From Thermothelomyces thermophilus ATCC 42464 (Eukaryota; Ascomycota; Sordariomycetes; Sordariales; Chaetomiaceae): 64,000 nucleotides of DNA. The position numbers and the translations under genes are program-made. Shown piece after piece: positions 47,852 through 59,582 of the stretch (the first letter of the stretch is position 1; each line of letters begins with the position of its first letter). The notes beneath the pieces were generated by a model. That model did no database searches. It had not been told where the DNA came from and saw only the letters and a list, made by a program, of their open reading frames with translations. The stretch covers positions 1,550,001 to 1,614,000 of the forward strand of contig NC_016475.1 in assembly GCF_000226095.1 (NCBI RefSeq), read 5' to 3'.

Positions 47852-50800
47852 ATAGCTACTAACGTTATAGCTAAATAGCTACTTGCTTAGCTTAGATAAC
47901 TCTAGTAGCAGATCTAGGAGTTAGACTATAGAGAGATAAGGCTACTTAAGCTCGAATTAAGGAACTCGAGAACGGCGAAAAGCACTTATAGAAACTGGTT
48001 AATAAGGTCTATACTAAAGTTAAGGCGCTCGAGATTACCAAAGCAAGCTATATCAAGATCAAACCACCTAGTAAATACAAAGGAACTAAGGATGATTTCG
48101 TAAGGTTCCTAATAAACCTCTAATCCTACTTCTGGCTTAATAACGACAAGTTTCTGGATGATAAAGCCAAAGTCCTCTATATAGCTATAAGATTAGAGAG
48201 TAAGGTACTTAGATAGTTCGAGCCTACGTAGAATGACTACCTTACTAAGGAAGATAAAGACGACTAAGACGCATTTATATAGGCAGTCTTTCGATCCTAC
48301 GACTATTTTAAAGAAGAGCTTTAGAAGGTCTTTAGTAATAAAGATAAGAAGATTTATATATAAGAAAGACTTGCTGATCTCTGATAGACTAAGTTAGTAG
48401 CCTCTTATATTATATAGTTTAGATAGGATATACTTAAGTCTTAGCTTAATGATAAGGCGTTAATATAATTATTCTATAACGGCTTGAAAGAAAAGGTTAA
48501 AGATAAGCTATATAAATATAAATAGCCTAAGACACTAGATAAATATATCATATAGGCTATTAAAATCGATAATCGACTCTATATATAAGAGTAATAAAAA
48601 TAAGGTTACATAAATAGAACTACGGTCAAGGCTAATGACAAGAAAAAACGGATATACGTTAACATCTTATATAGGACGTATTCTGGAGCTATAGATATAG
48701 ATATAGTATAGAAGTAGGACTAGAAGAAGACAACCAAAGACAAGTTTAATATTACCTACTATAACTATAGAAAGAAAGGACATTATAAATAAGAATATTA
48801 AAGCCCGAAGAAAGAGTAGAAAACAGTCCCTAGAAAGGAAATTACGGTTATCGACGAAACCACCAAGGATATTATCGAAGTAGCGGCCACGAGCTACAAA
48901 AATAGGGATAGCGATATAGATAGTCTTAGATATAATAGCGACGGTAAAGATAAATAAATACTATACTCCGAACTAGTTACTATAGACCTAGAGATAGGTA
49001 TTGCCAAATAGGACACGGCAGGAGAATATATATTACCGATTTCGATTATCCTAGCCTTAAGATAGTAAGGTTTCATGGTTATATAGAGATAGGATAGATC
49101 GTAGATAACCGATACCTAAGGAGTTAAAAGACCTAGACCAAATGTCTTGTTCCTTTGAAAACGGATCGAATAGTATCGTGACAAAGTCTTTTGACTTAAT
49201 ATAGAGTTATACGAACGAGATAGATGTTTAACTTGACTTACTTAGTAGAGTAAAGAGCTTAGGAATAAGATAAGGAAACTCTAATGTATCGTAAAAACTA
49301 TTGAAGGGGAATAGCCTATAATATATAATAGACCTAATAGTTATACTAGATGCTTTAATAATTAGTAACTTAGCTACGATATATAGAATCTAGAGTACTA
49401 GTTTATATATACAAACCGTAGAGAAGATAAACGTATATAGGAAAGCTACTAGAAAAAAATACTCCTACCTTAGCATTAGAGTACCTATAGTCTATATATA
49501 ATAGGAAGGATTTGGAAAAGAATTCTAATACCTTCTAGGCGATACTATATAACTATACCCTTAATACAAGGCATATATATAAGTGCCCTAGTTCTAGTAT
49601 ATAGTATATAAATGCCGATATCACTTCTACGATAAATTCGAAACAATCACTAGCCGACCTGATAGGAAAATAGGGACGGAAGCCTATACTCTATGGAATA
49701 GGTCTATAACGTAGGAAACAGAGTGGCCGAATTGCTCTAGAAGATCGAAGCCTACGATCTAGAAGGTATTATAGTAGTTCTAAAACGAACCTAGCCTAGG
49801 TACTACGGAATAGGACAAGATATATAAGACTCGTACTAGAGTAACAATTGTCTTTATTATACGGATAAAAAGAAATCGCAAATTCGGGAGCTTCGGATGA
49901 AGCTATAGCATGTATGATAGAAAGCAGAACGGACCTAATAATAGGAAGCTATAAATATATAATAGCACTCGGAAATAAGCACGATTAACGAAGCTACTAG
50001 CAGCCGAACAATCGAAGAAGTTAGTACTAACCTAGGAAATAGGTCAAGGCCCTTTAAGGGGCCCGAAAACCATTAACACTTATATAGCGGCAAGTAGTAG
50101 CATAGTATAGGAGGAACTAGCGTAAGAGACTATTATATCGAGACCTCTTAGCAGAAATATAGGAAATCGCTACAATCTTTAGACGATAGCGGCAAGACAA
50201 GCAATTATAGATAATAGTATAATAGAAATAGCACGAAATGCTTGTACTAGTAGACAGTAGAGCAGAGATAAACCTAATTTCGCTAACATTTGTAAATTAG
50301 CTATAGATACCCTAGAGAATAAAGCGGAAGTATAGTATAGTTAAAGGGCTATTTCTAACATAATAGGTATATAGGAAGACCGAACTAATTAATATTACTA
50401 TAGTAAGGAAGACTATAGTAATTATATTTAGTATTATAAATATAGGTAATGATAAAGATATAATATTAAGGTTACTATAGTATAAAGATTATAACTTAGA
50501 CATTAGCTAGAAGAATGGTAACTACTTACGACCCTAAATAGAGTCGTATTTGACTAGCAAGATAAGGAGTATACAAGGATCGTAAAAGGACAATGCTTAG
50601 AGGAAGGTATATCCTACAGATTTACCGTAAGAGACAGATAATAGTAGGCAGACCACTATAGACTCTAGAAGAAGTAGTATAACAATACTAACGTTATAAT
50701 AAGAGGAACGAGCTAAACCGCCGATAGCTATTCTCTCTATTAATAAATGTAGAGCACTATAATTAGAGTAATAGGTTAAGATAAGAGAAATCGCTAGTAT

Positions 50801-53770
50801 TACTATAGATAGAACCAAGTTCGTATACTATTAGAAAACCAAGAAACGAGATAAGACTAGGGAAGTACCAAAGGAATACAAAGGACACCTAGCATTCGAA
50901 CCAAAGCATCTAGAAGGATTACCAGAACACGGCCTATAGGATTACGAGATCAAGCTTAAGGAAGGAACATGACTAAAGTTCTTTAAGATCTACTATATAA
51001 GCTAGATATAGAACGAAAAACTTAAGCGATATTTAGAGGAAAACCTTCGAAGAGGATATATCTGCCTATTAATATTGCTAGTAGGCTATCTAATTCTATT
51101 TATATCTAAGAAAAATAGAAAGCTATGGTTATACGTTAACTATTAGTAACTTAACGAATAAATTATAAAAAATTGATACCTATTATTACTAATCTTATAG
51201 CTCTAAGATTAGTTAGTAAGAGCCTAATATTTTATACGTCTTAACTTACTATTAGCCTATAACTATATATAGATTAAAAAAGGCAATAAGTAGAAAATAG
51301 CTTTCAGGATACCCTATAGTTACTATAAGTACCTTGTTATACTATTCGGACTTACGAACGTGCTAGTAACGTTCTAAGCCCTAATTAATTTAAGCTATCC
51401 GACCCTTTCTTAATAAATTTATAGTATATTATCTTAACGATATACTTATCTTCTCTAAGACGATAGACAAATACTAGAAGTATATAAAAGTAGTATTAGA
51501 TATATTATATATATATAAGCTATTAATTAACAAGGAAAAGAGCAAATTCTATATTAAGAAAACGGTGTTTCCAGGATATAAGATATCCCTAGGACAAATC
51601 TAGATAGAACCTTCAAAGGTCGAAGCCATCAAGGAATAGCTATAACTAACGTTAGTTATAGAAGTACGAAGCTTCATTAGATTCGTAAACTTCTACTAAA
51701 TGTTTATTAGGAACTTTAGAACGATCGTACGACCTTTATACGAACTTACTAAAAAGAACGCTAAATTCTAATAGGAAGAATAGTACAAGTAAGCATTTAT
51801 ATAGATCTGTAACGCCATTACTAAAGATCTAATACTAGTATTACCAGACCTTAAGAAGTCATTTAAGATGGAAATAGACGCTTTGGACTATACTATTAGA
51901 GGACAATTAGGATAACGAGATAAACAAAGGAAGCTACATCCTATAGCCTTCTTTTTAAAGAAGCTTGATAGACTATATCTTAATTATCTAATCCATAATA
52001 AGGAACTATTTACAATTGTCAAAGCTTTTAAGGAGTAATGACTATACCTTAATAGTACGATTAAACTAGTATAAGTATATATAGATCATAAGAACTTATA
52101 ATACTTTATAACGATAAAAGAACTTAACAGACGATAAATATAGTAGATAGAATTCCTTGCGGAATTTAATTTTAGGATCTGCTATAAGAAGGGTAAAGAG
52201 AACGTATAAGCGGACGCCTTAAGCCGACGAACGGATCATACGGAAGGACAAATGGAAACAACGCTACCGTTATTTAAGGAACGAATAGATAAAACGCTAT
52301 ATCACGAAACGTAGATACCTATAGAAGATGATCTACTTGACTTGTTCCTAGAATATTACGTAATCTTTCGAGAAGAAAGGATTAACAAGGTATAATATTA
52401 AGTAGCATCTGGACTAGTAGCATCTAATAAAGTAGAAGAAAAAGATAGGAAACTCTGGTACCGAGGTAAAGTATATATCCATAATAAAGACTAATAGCTA
52501 CGAATAATTTAAGAACTTTATAAGTCGAAACTTGGAGGATATAAAGGAGTTACGAAGACTGTTATATAAGTTAAGAAATAACACGACTTTCTATAGTTAA
52601 CGGTATAAGTTAAGGAAGTTATATGGAGCTATAATATCCATAATCGAAGCAAAACGGCATAATATAAGCCGTATAGGCTACTTTAGCTATTGCTAATAGC
52701 TAATAAACTATAGAGTTTAGTTACGATAGACTTTATTATAAAGCTACTAGGATCTAAGGATATAGCTATAGGAGTAATCTACAATAGTATTCTTACTATA
52801 GTAGATCGCCTAACTAAATAGGTATACTTCTTCCTATATAAGGAGTCCTAAATAGCTAAATGGCTAGTAGACGTAATCTATCGGCAAGTTACATTAGTAT
52901 ACGCTTAGCCGTAAGAATAGATTACCGATAGAGATACTAAGTTCGTATTAAAGTTTTAGCAAGCGTTAATATAATGATTAGGCGTTAATAGTAAGTTATT
53001 AATAGTATATTACCTATAGACTAATAAACAAATGGAATAAGTAAACCAAGTTATTAAGTAATATCTCTATTCTTACGTTAACTACTAGCAAGATAACTAG
53101 GTTATACTATTACTAATAGTATAACTTACCTATAATATAATACTAATAGAAACGACTAAGGTTATACCGTTCTTCGCAAACTATAGATATAAAGCAAACC
53201 TTAGGTAAGGACCAAAGGTCATAGTACTAAGAGCAACGGTTAAAGTAGAACAAATGTATATACTATATAAGAAGCTTAAAAAGGAACTTAAGTTTGTCAG
53301 AACCAGAATAAAGAACTACTATAACAAATATAGGCTCAAGGGACCTCGCCTAGAGAGGAGAGATAAAGTCTATCTGATTGTACAAAACTTACGAACCAAA
53401 CGACTAAGCATAAAGCTAGACTTTAAGAAGGTTAGACCCTTCGTTATTAAAGAACGAATTTCAACATCTAACTACCGACTATTATTACTATTATCTATAT
53501 AATTACAGACAGATATTTTTCATATTTCACTTCTTAAACCAGCATTAAAGAATGCTAAGACCGCTATAAACATCGAAGCAGAGGACAAAGAGAAAGAATA
53601 GAATATTAAAGAAATTCTAGATTTATATATCATTAATAGGGAACTACAATATCTAGACAAATAGCTTGATTTTAGACTAAAAGATAACTTATAGAAACTA
53701 GTTAAGAATTTAAACTACCCTAAGAAACTAGAATAGTTCTACCGGTAGAACCTAGATTAACTAAAGGAAA
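47852..53770 (+). pseudogene. RIP-degraded gag-pol of chromovirus D
   Basis: Gag starts at an ATA (from ATG) at 47852. The zinc knuckle near 48755-48810 has Cys changed to Tyr. Protease DSRAE is at about 50240-50275 and the RT box YLND near 51427-51445. Integrase C-terminal sequence survives as an 82-codon open stretch at 53254-53502 (MYILYKKLKKELKFVRTRIK). The chromodomain-like end is at about 53590-53740. Stop codons of RIP type are frequent throughout. Confidence 0.86.
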
Positions 53771-54089
53771 ACCTAGGATAGAACTAAAGATAGCGCCCTA
53801 GTTAATAGTATCGACGGTATCATTAATCTATAATAAGAGTATAGTAAGCGTCTCTTACCACTCTTACCGCTTAACCTCCTCTAACTTGTCTAAGGTCGAT
53901 GGACTATATACTACTATATTAGTACCTTTCTCCACTAAAAACTCCTTCTATTAACGAAGACGCTAGAGCTATATAAGCTTTTCGGATAACTTGCGCTAGG
54001 CTTCTTCTAGACAGCATTAGGATTTATCTAGCTTAAGTTTGGTACGACATTTAGTATCCTTGATATGACGCTACTTCTAGAGAATATAA

Positions 54090-54345
54090 TCTACTAGAAT
54101 GAACATTAGGAATTATACTTAAAAAAAAAGGAAAGGAGACGTACTTATAGGAAGAAAGCGGTATACTAGAGCTACCGTAAGAACGACCTCGATAAACGTA
54201 GGCTTTATAATACTTTATACGTATAATCATTTCACAGACAAGGCCTTATAACGTATACTAAGAGTAAGGTATAACAATAAAACCATTCTTAGCGATGTTC
54301 TAAGTAAGGGAAGTATAGTAATGTATAGAATGTAACTTCCATTTC
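54090..54345 (-). pseudogene. Antisense Cys-cluster ORF of chromovirus D
   Basis: This minus-strand remnant has stops in frame. It reads P-Y-S-stop-Y, then after six residues Cys, after eight residues Y-K-A-Y, and after six more Tyr, followed by G-S-S. With RIP allowed for, this is CX2CX6CX8CX2CX6C (core about 54170-54290). It lies at the same place and strand as in A, B and C. It is too broken to be active. Confidence 0.5.
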
Positions 54346-54484
54346 TCTATTAGCATTTTGTTAATATAGCGACTATAACGTAAAAATAGGAAGAATGTAG
54401 TACTTATAAGCAAAGGGTTGTTAGCGCTATTTGAAATAGCCTAAGAGGGCTTTTAGGTCGAAAGCCTTAAAGGAGGGGCATCAT

Positions 54485-54930
54485 ATTATAGATAAGCATA
54501 TAGACGGCCTGGCAGGCTATAGCTAGGACATAGGACATTCTAACAGCCAATCACTTGACGGACCAATCAGAAGATTATCACCGCCAAGACTAAGGTTTTC
54601 ACTAGTAATAATAACATATCACCGTTAATAACGCGGAATTACAGAGTAAAAGGAGAAATGATATTAGTAATAACTATTAAAGAGGGATAGATAATTATAT
54701 ATATATAGCTAGCTAGTTACTTGTTATAGTAGACTCTGGGAGTTCACTAGTAATAGTAACTTATAATTATAGTACTTATACCGGCATCGCTAATTACTGT
54801 AAGAGACAACTCTAGTGTTGTTATAAACCCTTTGGCTTTACCGAATCCCTTAGACGACCTATATACTTGTCCTGTTTCACCTACCTTCGTCTGAACCCTT
54901 TTAGAAGAAGTCTAAGTTAGGTTTGTCATA
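54485..54930 (+). repeat. 3' LTR of chromovirus D (446 bp)
   Basis: Starts TATTATAG (RIP form of TGTTACAG) immediately after the polypurine tract AAGGAGGGGCATCA and ends GTTTGTCATA. The first part resembles the LTR of B; the rest is common to all four elements. Confidence 0.86.
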
Positions 54931-57664
54931 GATAGGGAAGCTAAGTAGCGTATAAAAGACTTTAAGATGCTACTATATAGGCTAATAAGGTATCTTATAG
55001 GATATTATATATCTAATATCTATTACGTTTAGATACCTGAGCTTGACAGGGTTATTATAACTTATAACGTTTACTTTAATAAGAAGACTTTCTACCGTCT
55101 AGGTAAAGAGTAGCTAATAGAGTTATTACTAGCGGTAGCAAGCTAGGAAGTCAGTTAATTCGATCTTAGCAAAGATTCCTAGGATACTAACTTTCTCTAG
55201 GAAGCGTTATAATAGACCTAATAACTAGTAGAAGACTCTATTATAGTGGCTTAGCTACCTCTATTATAAGAGAGTCTGGTAGTAGACTAACCTCTCTAAT
55301 AGGGTTAAGACTTAGGGGTAAGGGAGCTCTCTAATATATAGCCTATAAGCGAGTAATTAGTTCTAGAGACTCTTATAGTAAAGATATAAGTAATAGACGA
55401 ATTTACTAAATAGATAGAGAGCTTTAGAGAACTCTTGACCCCTAAATATACGCCTAAGTCTTTGGTAACTTGCCCTATACCGGCTAGTAAAGGGGATATC
55501 TACTAGGAAGTAGGAAGATTTAAATCAGGGCCTTCCTAGCCGCTAGCTAGCTAACTAGATGCTAGGGAGAGTAGGGGAGCCGTCAAATCTAACGGAGAAA
55601 TGCCTTCTATAGAAGAGTTAAGCGTACGTAGTGTATTAATAGAAGAGCTAGAAGCTAGGGATAGTACTACCGATATATTATACCTAGCTAGGCTAGAGAA
55701 ATAAAGCGTTAAGCGAAGTCTAGATTAGCTAACGTATCCTCTAGAAGGTAGAAGTAAAGGAGAAGCTATTTAGCAACCTCCTATAAGGAGAGGCAGAGGT
55801 AAGAGGAGGGCCTACAAGCTTAGAGACCCTGTCTAGTCAAGCGAAAGGCTATAAAATAAAGAGAGGGTTAATTACTACTACTCCTTTATCTATACAACTA
55901 AGGAACTCTAGCGATAGTTCTATAAGACTTACCTACCTGATTAATAGGAAGCTTACCTAGAGGACTAGAGCATAAGAATGATATATATAGTATTTGCTAC
56001 TACTATATAATAGAAGGATACTATATATCTTAGAGCAGCCCTAAATAAGCCGTATTAGTATATTAATAATCTTACTTGTATTCCTACTAACTAGTAAGAC
56101 CTATATAACTACCTGTTAGAATAATAGTTCAAAGATACGGCTTATAAGGAGATATATAACTTAGAGAGCAGGGGAACGTAGAAGATCATACCGCGCGAGC
56201 AGGCGAAAGTACAACCTATCCTGTTAAAATAGGTCTTCGTATATAAGTTTAACAAGGACGGTTTCTTAGAGAAGTATAAGGCAAGGATCTATATATAAGG
56301 AGATCTATAAGATATTAGCTTAGTAGAAAGTATATATATAGCTACTCTGGTGGTATAGTCATTCTATATAATAATAGCAATTACTACGTACTTCGACCTA
56401 GAAGTCAAGCAGTTCGATGTAGCGTAAGCGTTCCTTAACGCCGAACGACCGGAAGACGATCCTATTATCTACGAATTACTAGAAGGATTTAAGTAGCTAG
56501 GGAAATATATAGAGTTACAAAGAGCTCTATACGGCTTAAGAGACTTGCTATTCTTATAGTATAAGGAGTTCTATAAAACGTTATTAGAACTAGGTATAGA
56601 ACCATTAGGCAAAGAGAAGTATCTCTTCCTAAGCTATAATAAACGTATTATCTTGATCTTCCATATTGACAACTTCTTGGTCTTCTTTTATAAAAGTAAC
56701 GCCATAGCGGCTAAGTAGGTAATAAAAGGAATCAAAGCTTAGTACGACGTCTACAAGTAGGGTAATATCGGTTAGTTCCTTGGCATTAAAGTAATCCAAG
56801 ACCGATCTATATATAAGATATAGTTAGTCTATAACTAATATATTAGAAAGGGAGTAAGAAGATATAAGCTAGACGTGCCTAATATATATAAGCTAACTCC
56901 TTTAAGCTATAAAGAACTTAAGAAGTTTAAAAGGAGTACTACTAGTATATAGATTAAAGAGTATTAAGAGCTTGTTAGATTAATCCTATACTATATAGTT
57001 ATACTATGTCTAGACATTATATATATCTATTTAATACTCTCTTAATATCTAACTAACCTAAGACTAGACTACTTGTTAGAGGTATAGTAAGTAGTAAGAT
57101 ATCTATTTAGGAGCTCTTACCTATTAATTTAATATAAAGGCAAGTAAGCGCTAGATAGTTTAACGCTTATAATTGCTAGGGACATATTATATATAGATAA
57201 TCTAGATATGTAATATTCATTATAGAGATATATCTTCTTCCTGTTCGGAGGTCCTATTACGTAGAAGGCGTTACGCTAGGAGATAGTCATAACGTCAAGC
57301 ACTAAAGTAGAACTTCTGACGCTCTCCCTTATAATAAGAGAGGCTATAGTACTTAAAAGGCTATTTACCAATATCGATCTTAAGCTTAGAGAACCCTAGA
57401 ATATCTACTATAATAATTAGCAAACAATCAGACTAGTAATAGCTAAAAACGAACATATTAATACTTGCCTATAGTATATAGACATCCATAATATATAGTT
57501 ACGCTAGGAAGTAGCAAAAGGAACGTTTAAAGCTATATATCTACTAACTAGTTAGATACTAGTAGATAGGCTTACCAAACAACTTGGCCGATAAACCTTC
57601 AAGCGCTAGAGGGCTTTCCTTAATCTTTAAAATATTAGTTACAGGCTTATATAACTAGGGGGTA
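54931..57664 (+). pseudogene. Copia C-terminal integrase, RT and RNase H, RIP-degraded
   Basis: Continues the Copia element after D. A SNIYxxxIPELDRV block (about 55010) marks the region after the integrase core, and a Ser/Pro/Glu-rich linker follows. Then come the RT blocks KWVFVYKFNKDG, FDVAxAFLNAERPEDD (about 56410) and RALYGLRD (about 56525), and the catalytic box FHIDNF, changed from a FxxDD type, at about 56659-56682. RNase H ends with LxTSxxLADRLTKQLGRQ-type sequence (about 57545). The frame is broken by RIP stops. Codons for the second half of the integrase core are missing relative to 39947. Confidence 0.82.
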
Positions 57665-59227
57665 GAAGATAAGTTAAATTCGTCAAACAAAATACCGCCT
57701 AATACTCCCTATCTATTACTATTAGCCGTCACTAGGATTAATAGCCTTGCCCTTGCCTTTATCCCAGCTAGGCGACGATATAGCGCCTAACGCGTCATTA
57801 GACGCGCTAGCGCAAGTATTACAAGCCTCCTTAATCTTGCCTAACTAGTAAAAGATGTCGTATATAGAGTAGGCGATCTTTGTAAAACGTACGAGTTTAG
57901 CCTTATCTAGCGTATACTCCTCTATATCGTCTACGCCGGGGCATTTAAGGTCATTCCGAAGAACTATACGTAACTTCTTAAGATTTTATATATAACTATT
58001 AGCGATTTACCTATACGTTAGGGGTAGAGGTTTGGGATCTAAGGACTTATAGAAGCCTTAGCTCTATCTAGTAGAGCCTTCGTCAAATCCTTTACTAACC
58101 TAACATAAAAAGTAGGACTACTATTATAGTTAGTATAAGTATTATAAGAGCTATTAGACGTATAGGCGATTAGCGTATATATCCTTATACTTAACGTATC
58201 TTATACCCTTTTCGGCTACATACCTAATTCGGCCACTTAATTCGCAAGCAAAAACACGACAAATAGTAGTATAATAACTCGACCAATTCTAGCTTTAGAA
58301 GTACTAAATCTATTACATTCGAACCAGAATAATCTAGAGATATCAATTATCCCATTTATTACCCTCCCTTCACCCTATATTACCCTAAAAGACTACCCCC
58401 TCTTTAAGCCCCTATAATATAGCGCTTATATCTAGTAAAATATAGAAGGTTTCGAGGTCTCGATATCGGTCTTCGTCCTAGCGGTACGGCGACAGCTCGG
58501 GGGGATTCTTCTTATCGGTAATTGTGATCGTAATGTCGAAAGGAGTCGAAGAGTAGTGTTTAGAAGAAAATTAAGAAAGTTAGGTTGCTCTAGTAGATAT
58601 TCTAATTTGATAAAATTTGCTAGAAATGAGCCTGGCCAAATCGGGTATATGGCTAGGTAGGGTATAGATGACATTATAGGAGCTATAGGTACAATAGTAG
58701 TAGTAAGAGCTAGCACCGGAATGATTATAACATTTACCGAAAGAATGTCCTACTAGAGCCGACTATATATACATTCTATAGGGCACCTTGCAAAGCTTGC
58801 TAGCTATAATGTCACTATATTTAGTTAGCTCGAACGATCTTAACATGACTAGAACACTTATAGTCTAGAAGCTTTAGCATGCTTACACTTTTAAGGCATT
58901 ATAAGAGTAGGAGTCGACCTACCAGTAGTTATAGTATTTGTAATAGTCATACTTAACAAGTTATCTATTAATTTAAGCATAAGAGGCATTATCCTATTAT
59001 TACTATAATTAAAACTAGTAATACTATTACTACTATAGTTACAATAACTATATTTAATCTATAGCTTTAAAGGAATCGTTCTACTATACTTAACTTTTTT
59101 AGACTTCTAAATACAGAAGGCAGGCCCCTAAAGGAGCCATCAAGGTAAGAGCAACAAAGGATATAACACTAAGAATAGTATAACTATAAAGTGTAATTAA
59201 ACGACTACTACATTTAACTAGGGGGTA
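57665..59227. other. Extra 1.56 kb between Copia pol and its 3' LTR
   Basis: Flanked by a 12-bp direct repeat, AACTAGGGGGTA (57653-57664 and 59216-59227); the second copy serves as the polypurine tract. It holds a minus-strand ORF remnant (57722-58092) and a 94-codon minus ORF at 58432-58716 without a recognised domain. It is RIP-mutated like the rest. It could be captured sequence or a normal 3' accessory region of this Copia family. Confidence 0.6.
57722..58092 (-). pseudogene. Antisense ORF remnant in the Copia 3' region
   Basis: One minus frame, ending at a TAA at 57722-57724, reads with only a few RIP-type stops. It has coding-like composition (KPLPLTYRQIANSY; LKCPGVDDIEEYTLDKAKL; KEACNTCASASNDALGAISS) and a Lys/Gly-rich tail. 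A neighbouring frame is also fairly open at the upstream end, so an indel is possible. I do not recognise the family. Confidence 0.4.
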
Positions 59228-59439
59228 TGTCGGAAGCTATAGAGCTTCCAAACATATTAGCCACGCATTTACTATAGCTATATAAGGCTATTTAACACAT
59301 TGGCCAGCTCCTTTGTCTATAAATATCACTCGTTTTGTCTCCTTTATAGATAGTTTTAACAAGGCACTCTTTTCCTTCGTATAGCCTCCTACTACAGACT
59401 GCTTTCAACGCTCCCGGAAGCTCATCACTACGTTCGGCA
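59228..59439 (+). repeat. 3' LTR of Copia element (212 bp)
   Basis: Starts TGTCGGAAGC directly after a polypurine tract (CTAGGGGGTA) and ends TTCGGCA. It pairs with 37434-37645. Confidence 0.93.
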
Positions 59440-59444
59440 GGATA
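59440..59444 (+). repeat. Target-site duplication GGATA, right copy
   Basis: Five bases directly after the 3' LTR, identical to 37429-37433. Confidence 0.9.
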
Positions 59445-59500
59445 TATGGCGACGAGGTCGCGAGACAAAATGGGGCCTTTGTGTAGAGAGGCCAAAAAGT

Positions 59501-59582
59501 CGACGCGAGCCGGATTTGAACCGACGCCTCCGAAGAGATGAGATTTCGAGTCTCACGCTTTAGACCACTCAGCCATCGCGCC
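59501..59582 (-). tRNA. tRNA-Ser (anticodon CGA)
   Basis: On the minus strand the 82-nt sequence folds as a class II tRNA. The acceptor stem is GGCGCGA with TCGCGTC (one G-T pair). The D-arm is GGCTGAGTGGTCTAAAGC. The anticodon arm is TGAGA-CTCGAAA-TCTCA with anticodon CGA. A short variable arm with a TTCG-type loop follows, then the T-arm GGTTCAAATCC. It has no intron. The discriminator base is G. Long variable arm and anticodon give serine (UCG). It lies 56 bp from the right target duplication of the Copia element, which inserted on its 3' side. Confidence 0.95.

Larger units (their letters stand above)
47472..54930 (+). mobile_element. Gypsy chromovirus D, RIP-mutated, 5' LTR truncated
   Basis: Its 5' LTR is only 314 bp (47472-47785) and corresponds to 54617-54930 of its 446-bp 3' LTR (54485-54930). 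The first 132 bp are missing exactly where element C ends. Gag-pol, chromodomain and the antisense Cys-cluster remnant lie between. To the right it abuts Copia sequence at 54931. It is the most heavily mutated RT (YLND). Confidence 0.88.
37434..59439 (+). mobile_element. Copia LTR retrotransposon carrying two nested chromoviruses
   Basis: A 212-bp LTR at 37434-37645 and a 212-bp LTR at 59228-59439, both TGTCRGAAGC...GGCA, flank the whole block and are bounded by a perfect GGATA duplication (37429-37433 and 59440-59444). Copia gag-protease-integrase fills 37646-39947. RT-RNase H fills 54931-57664. The middle is occupied by chromoviruses C and D, and 57665-59227 is extra sequence before the 3' LTR. 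All coding parts are RIP-mutated. This is the clearest insertion boundary in the window. Confidence 0.92.

Noticed and set aside
58432-58716. 94-codon minus ORF in the Copia 3' segment
   Set aside because: Hydrophobic, no recognised domain; reported only as part of the extra segment.
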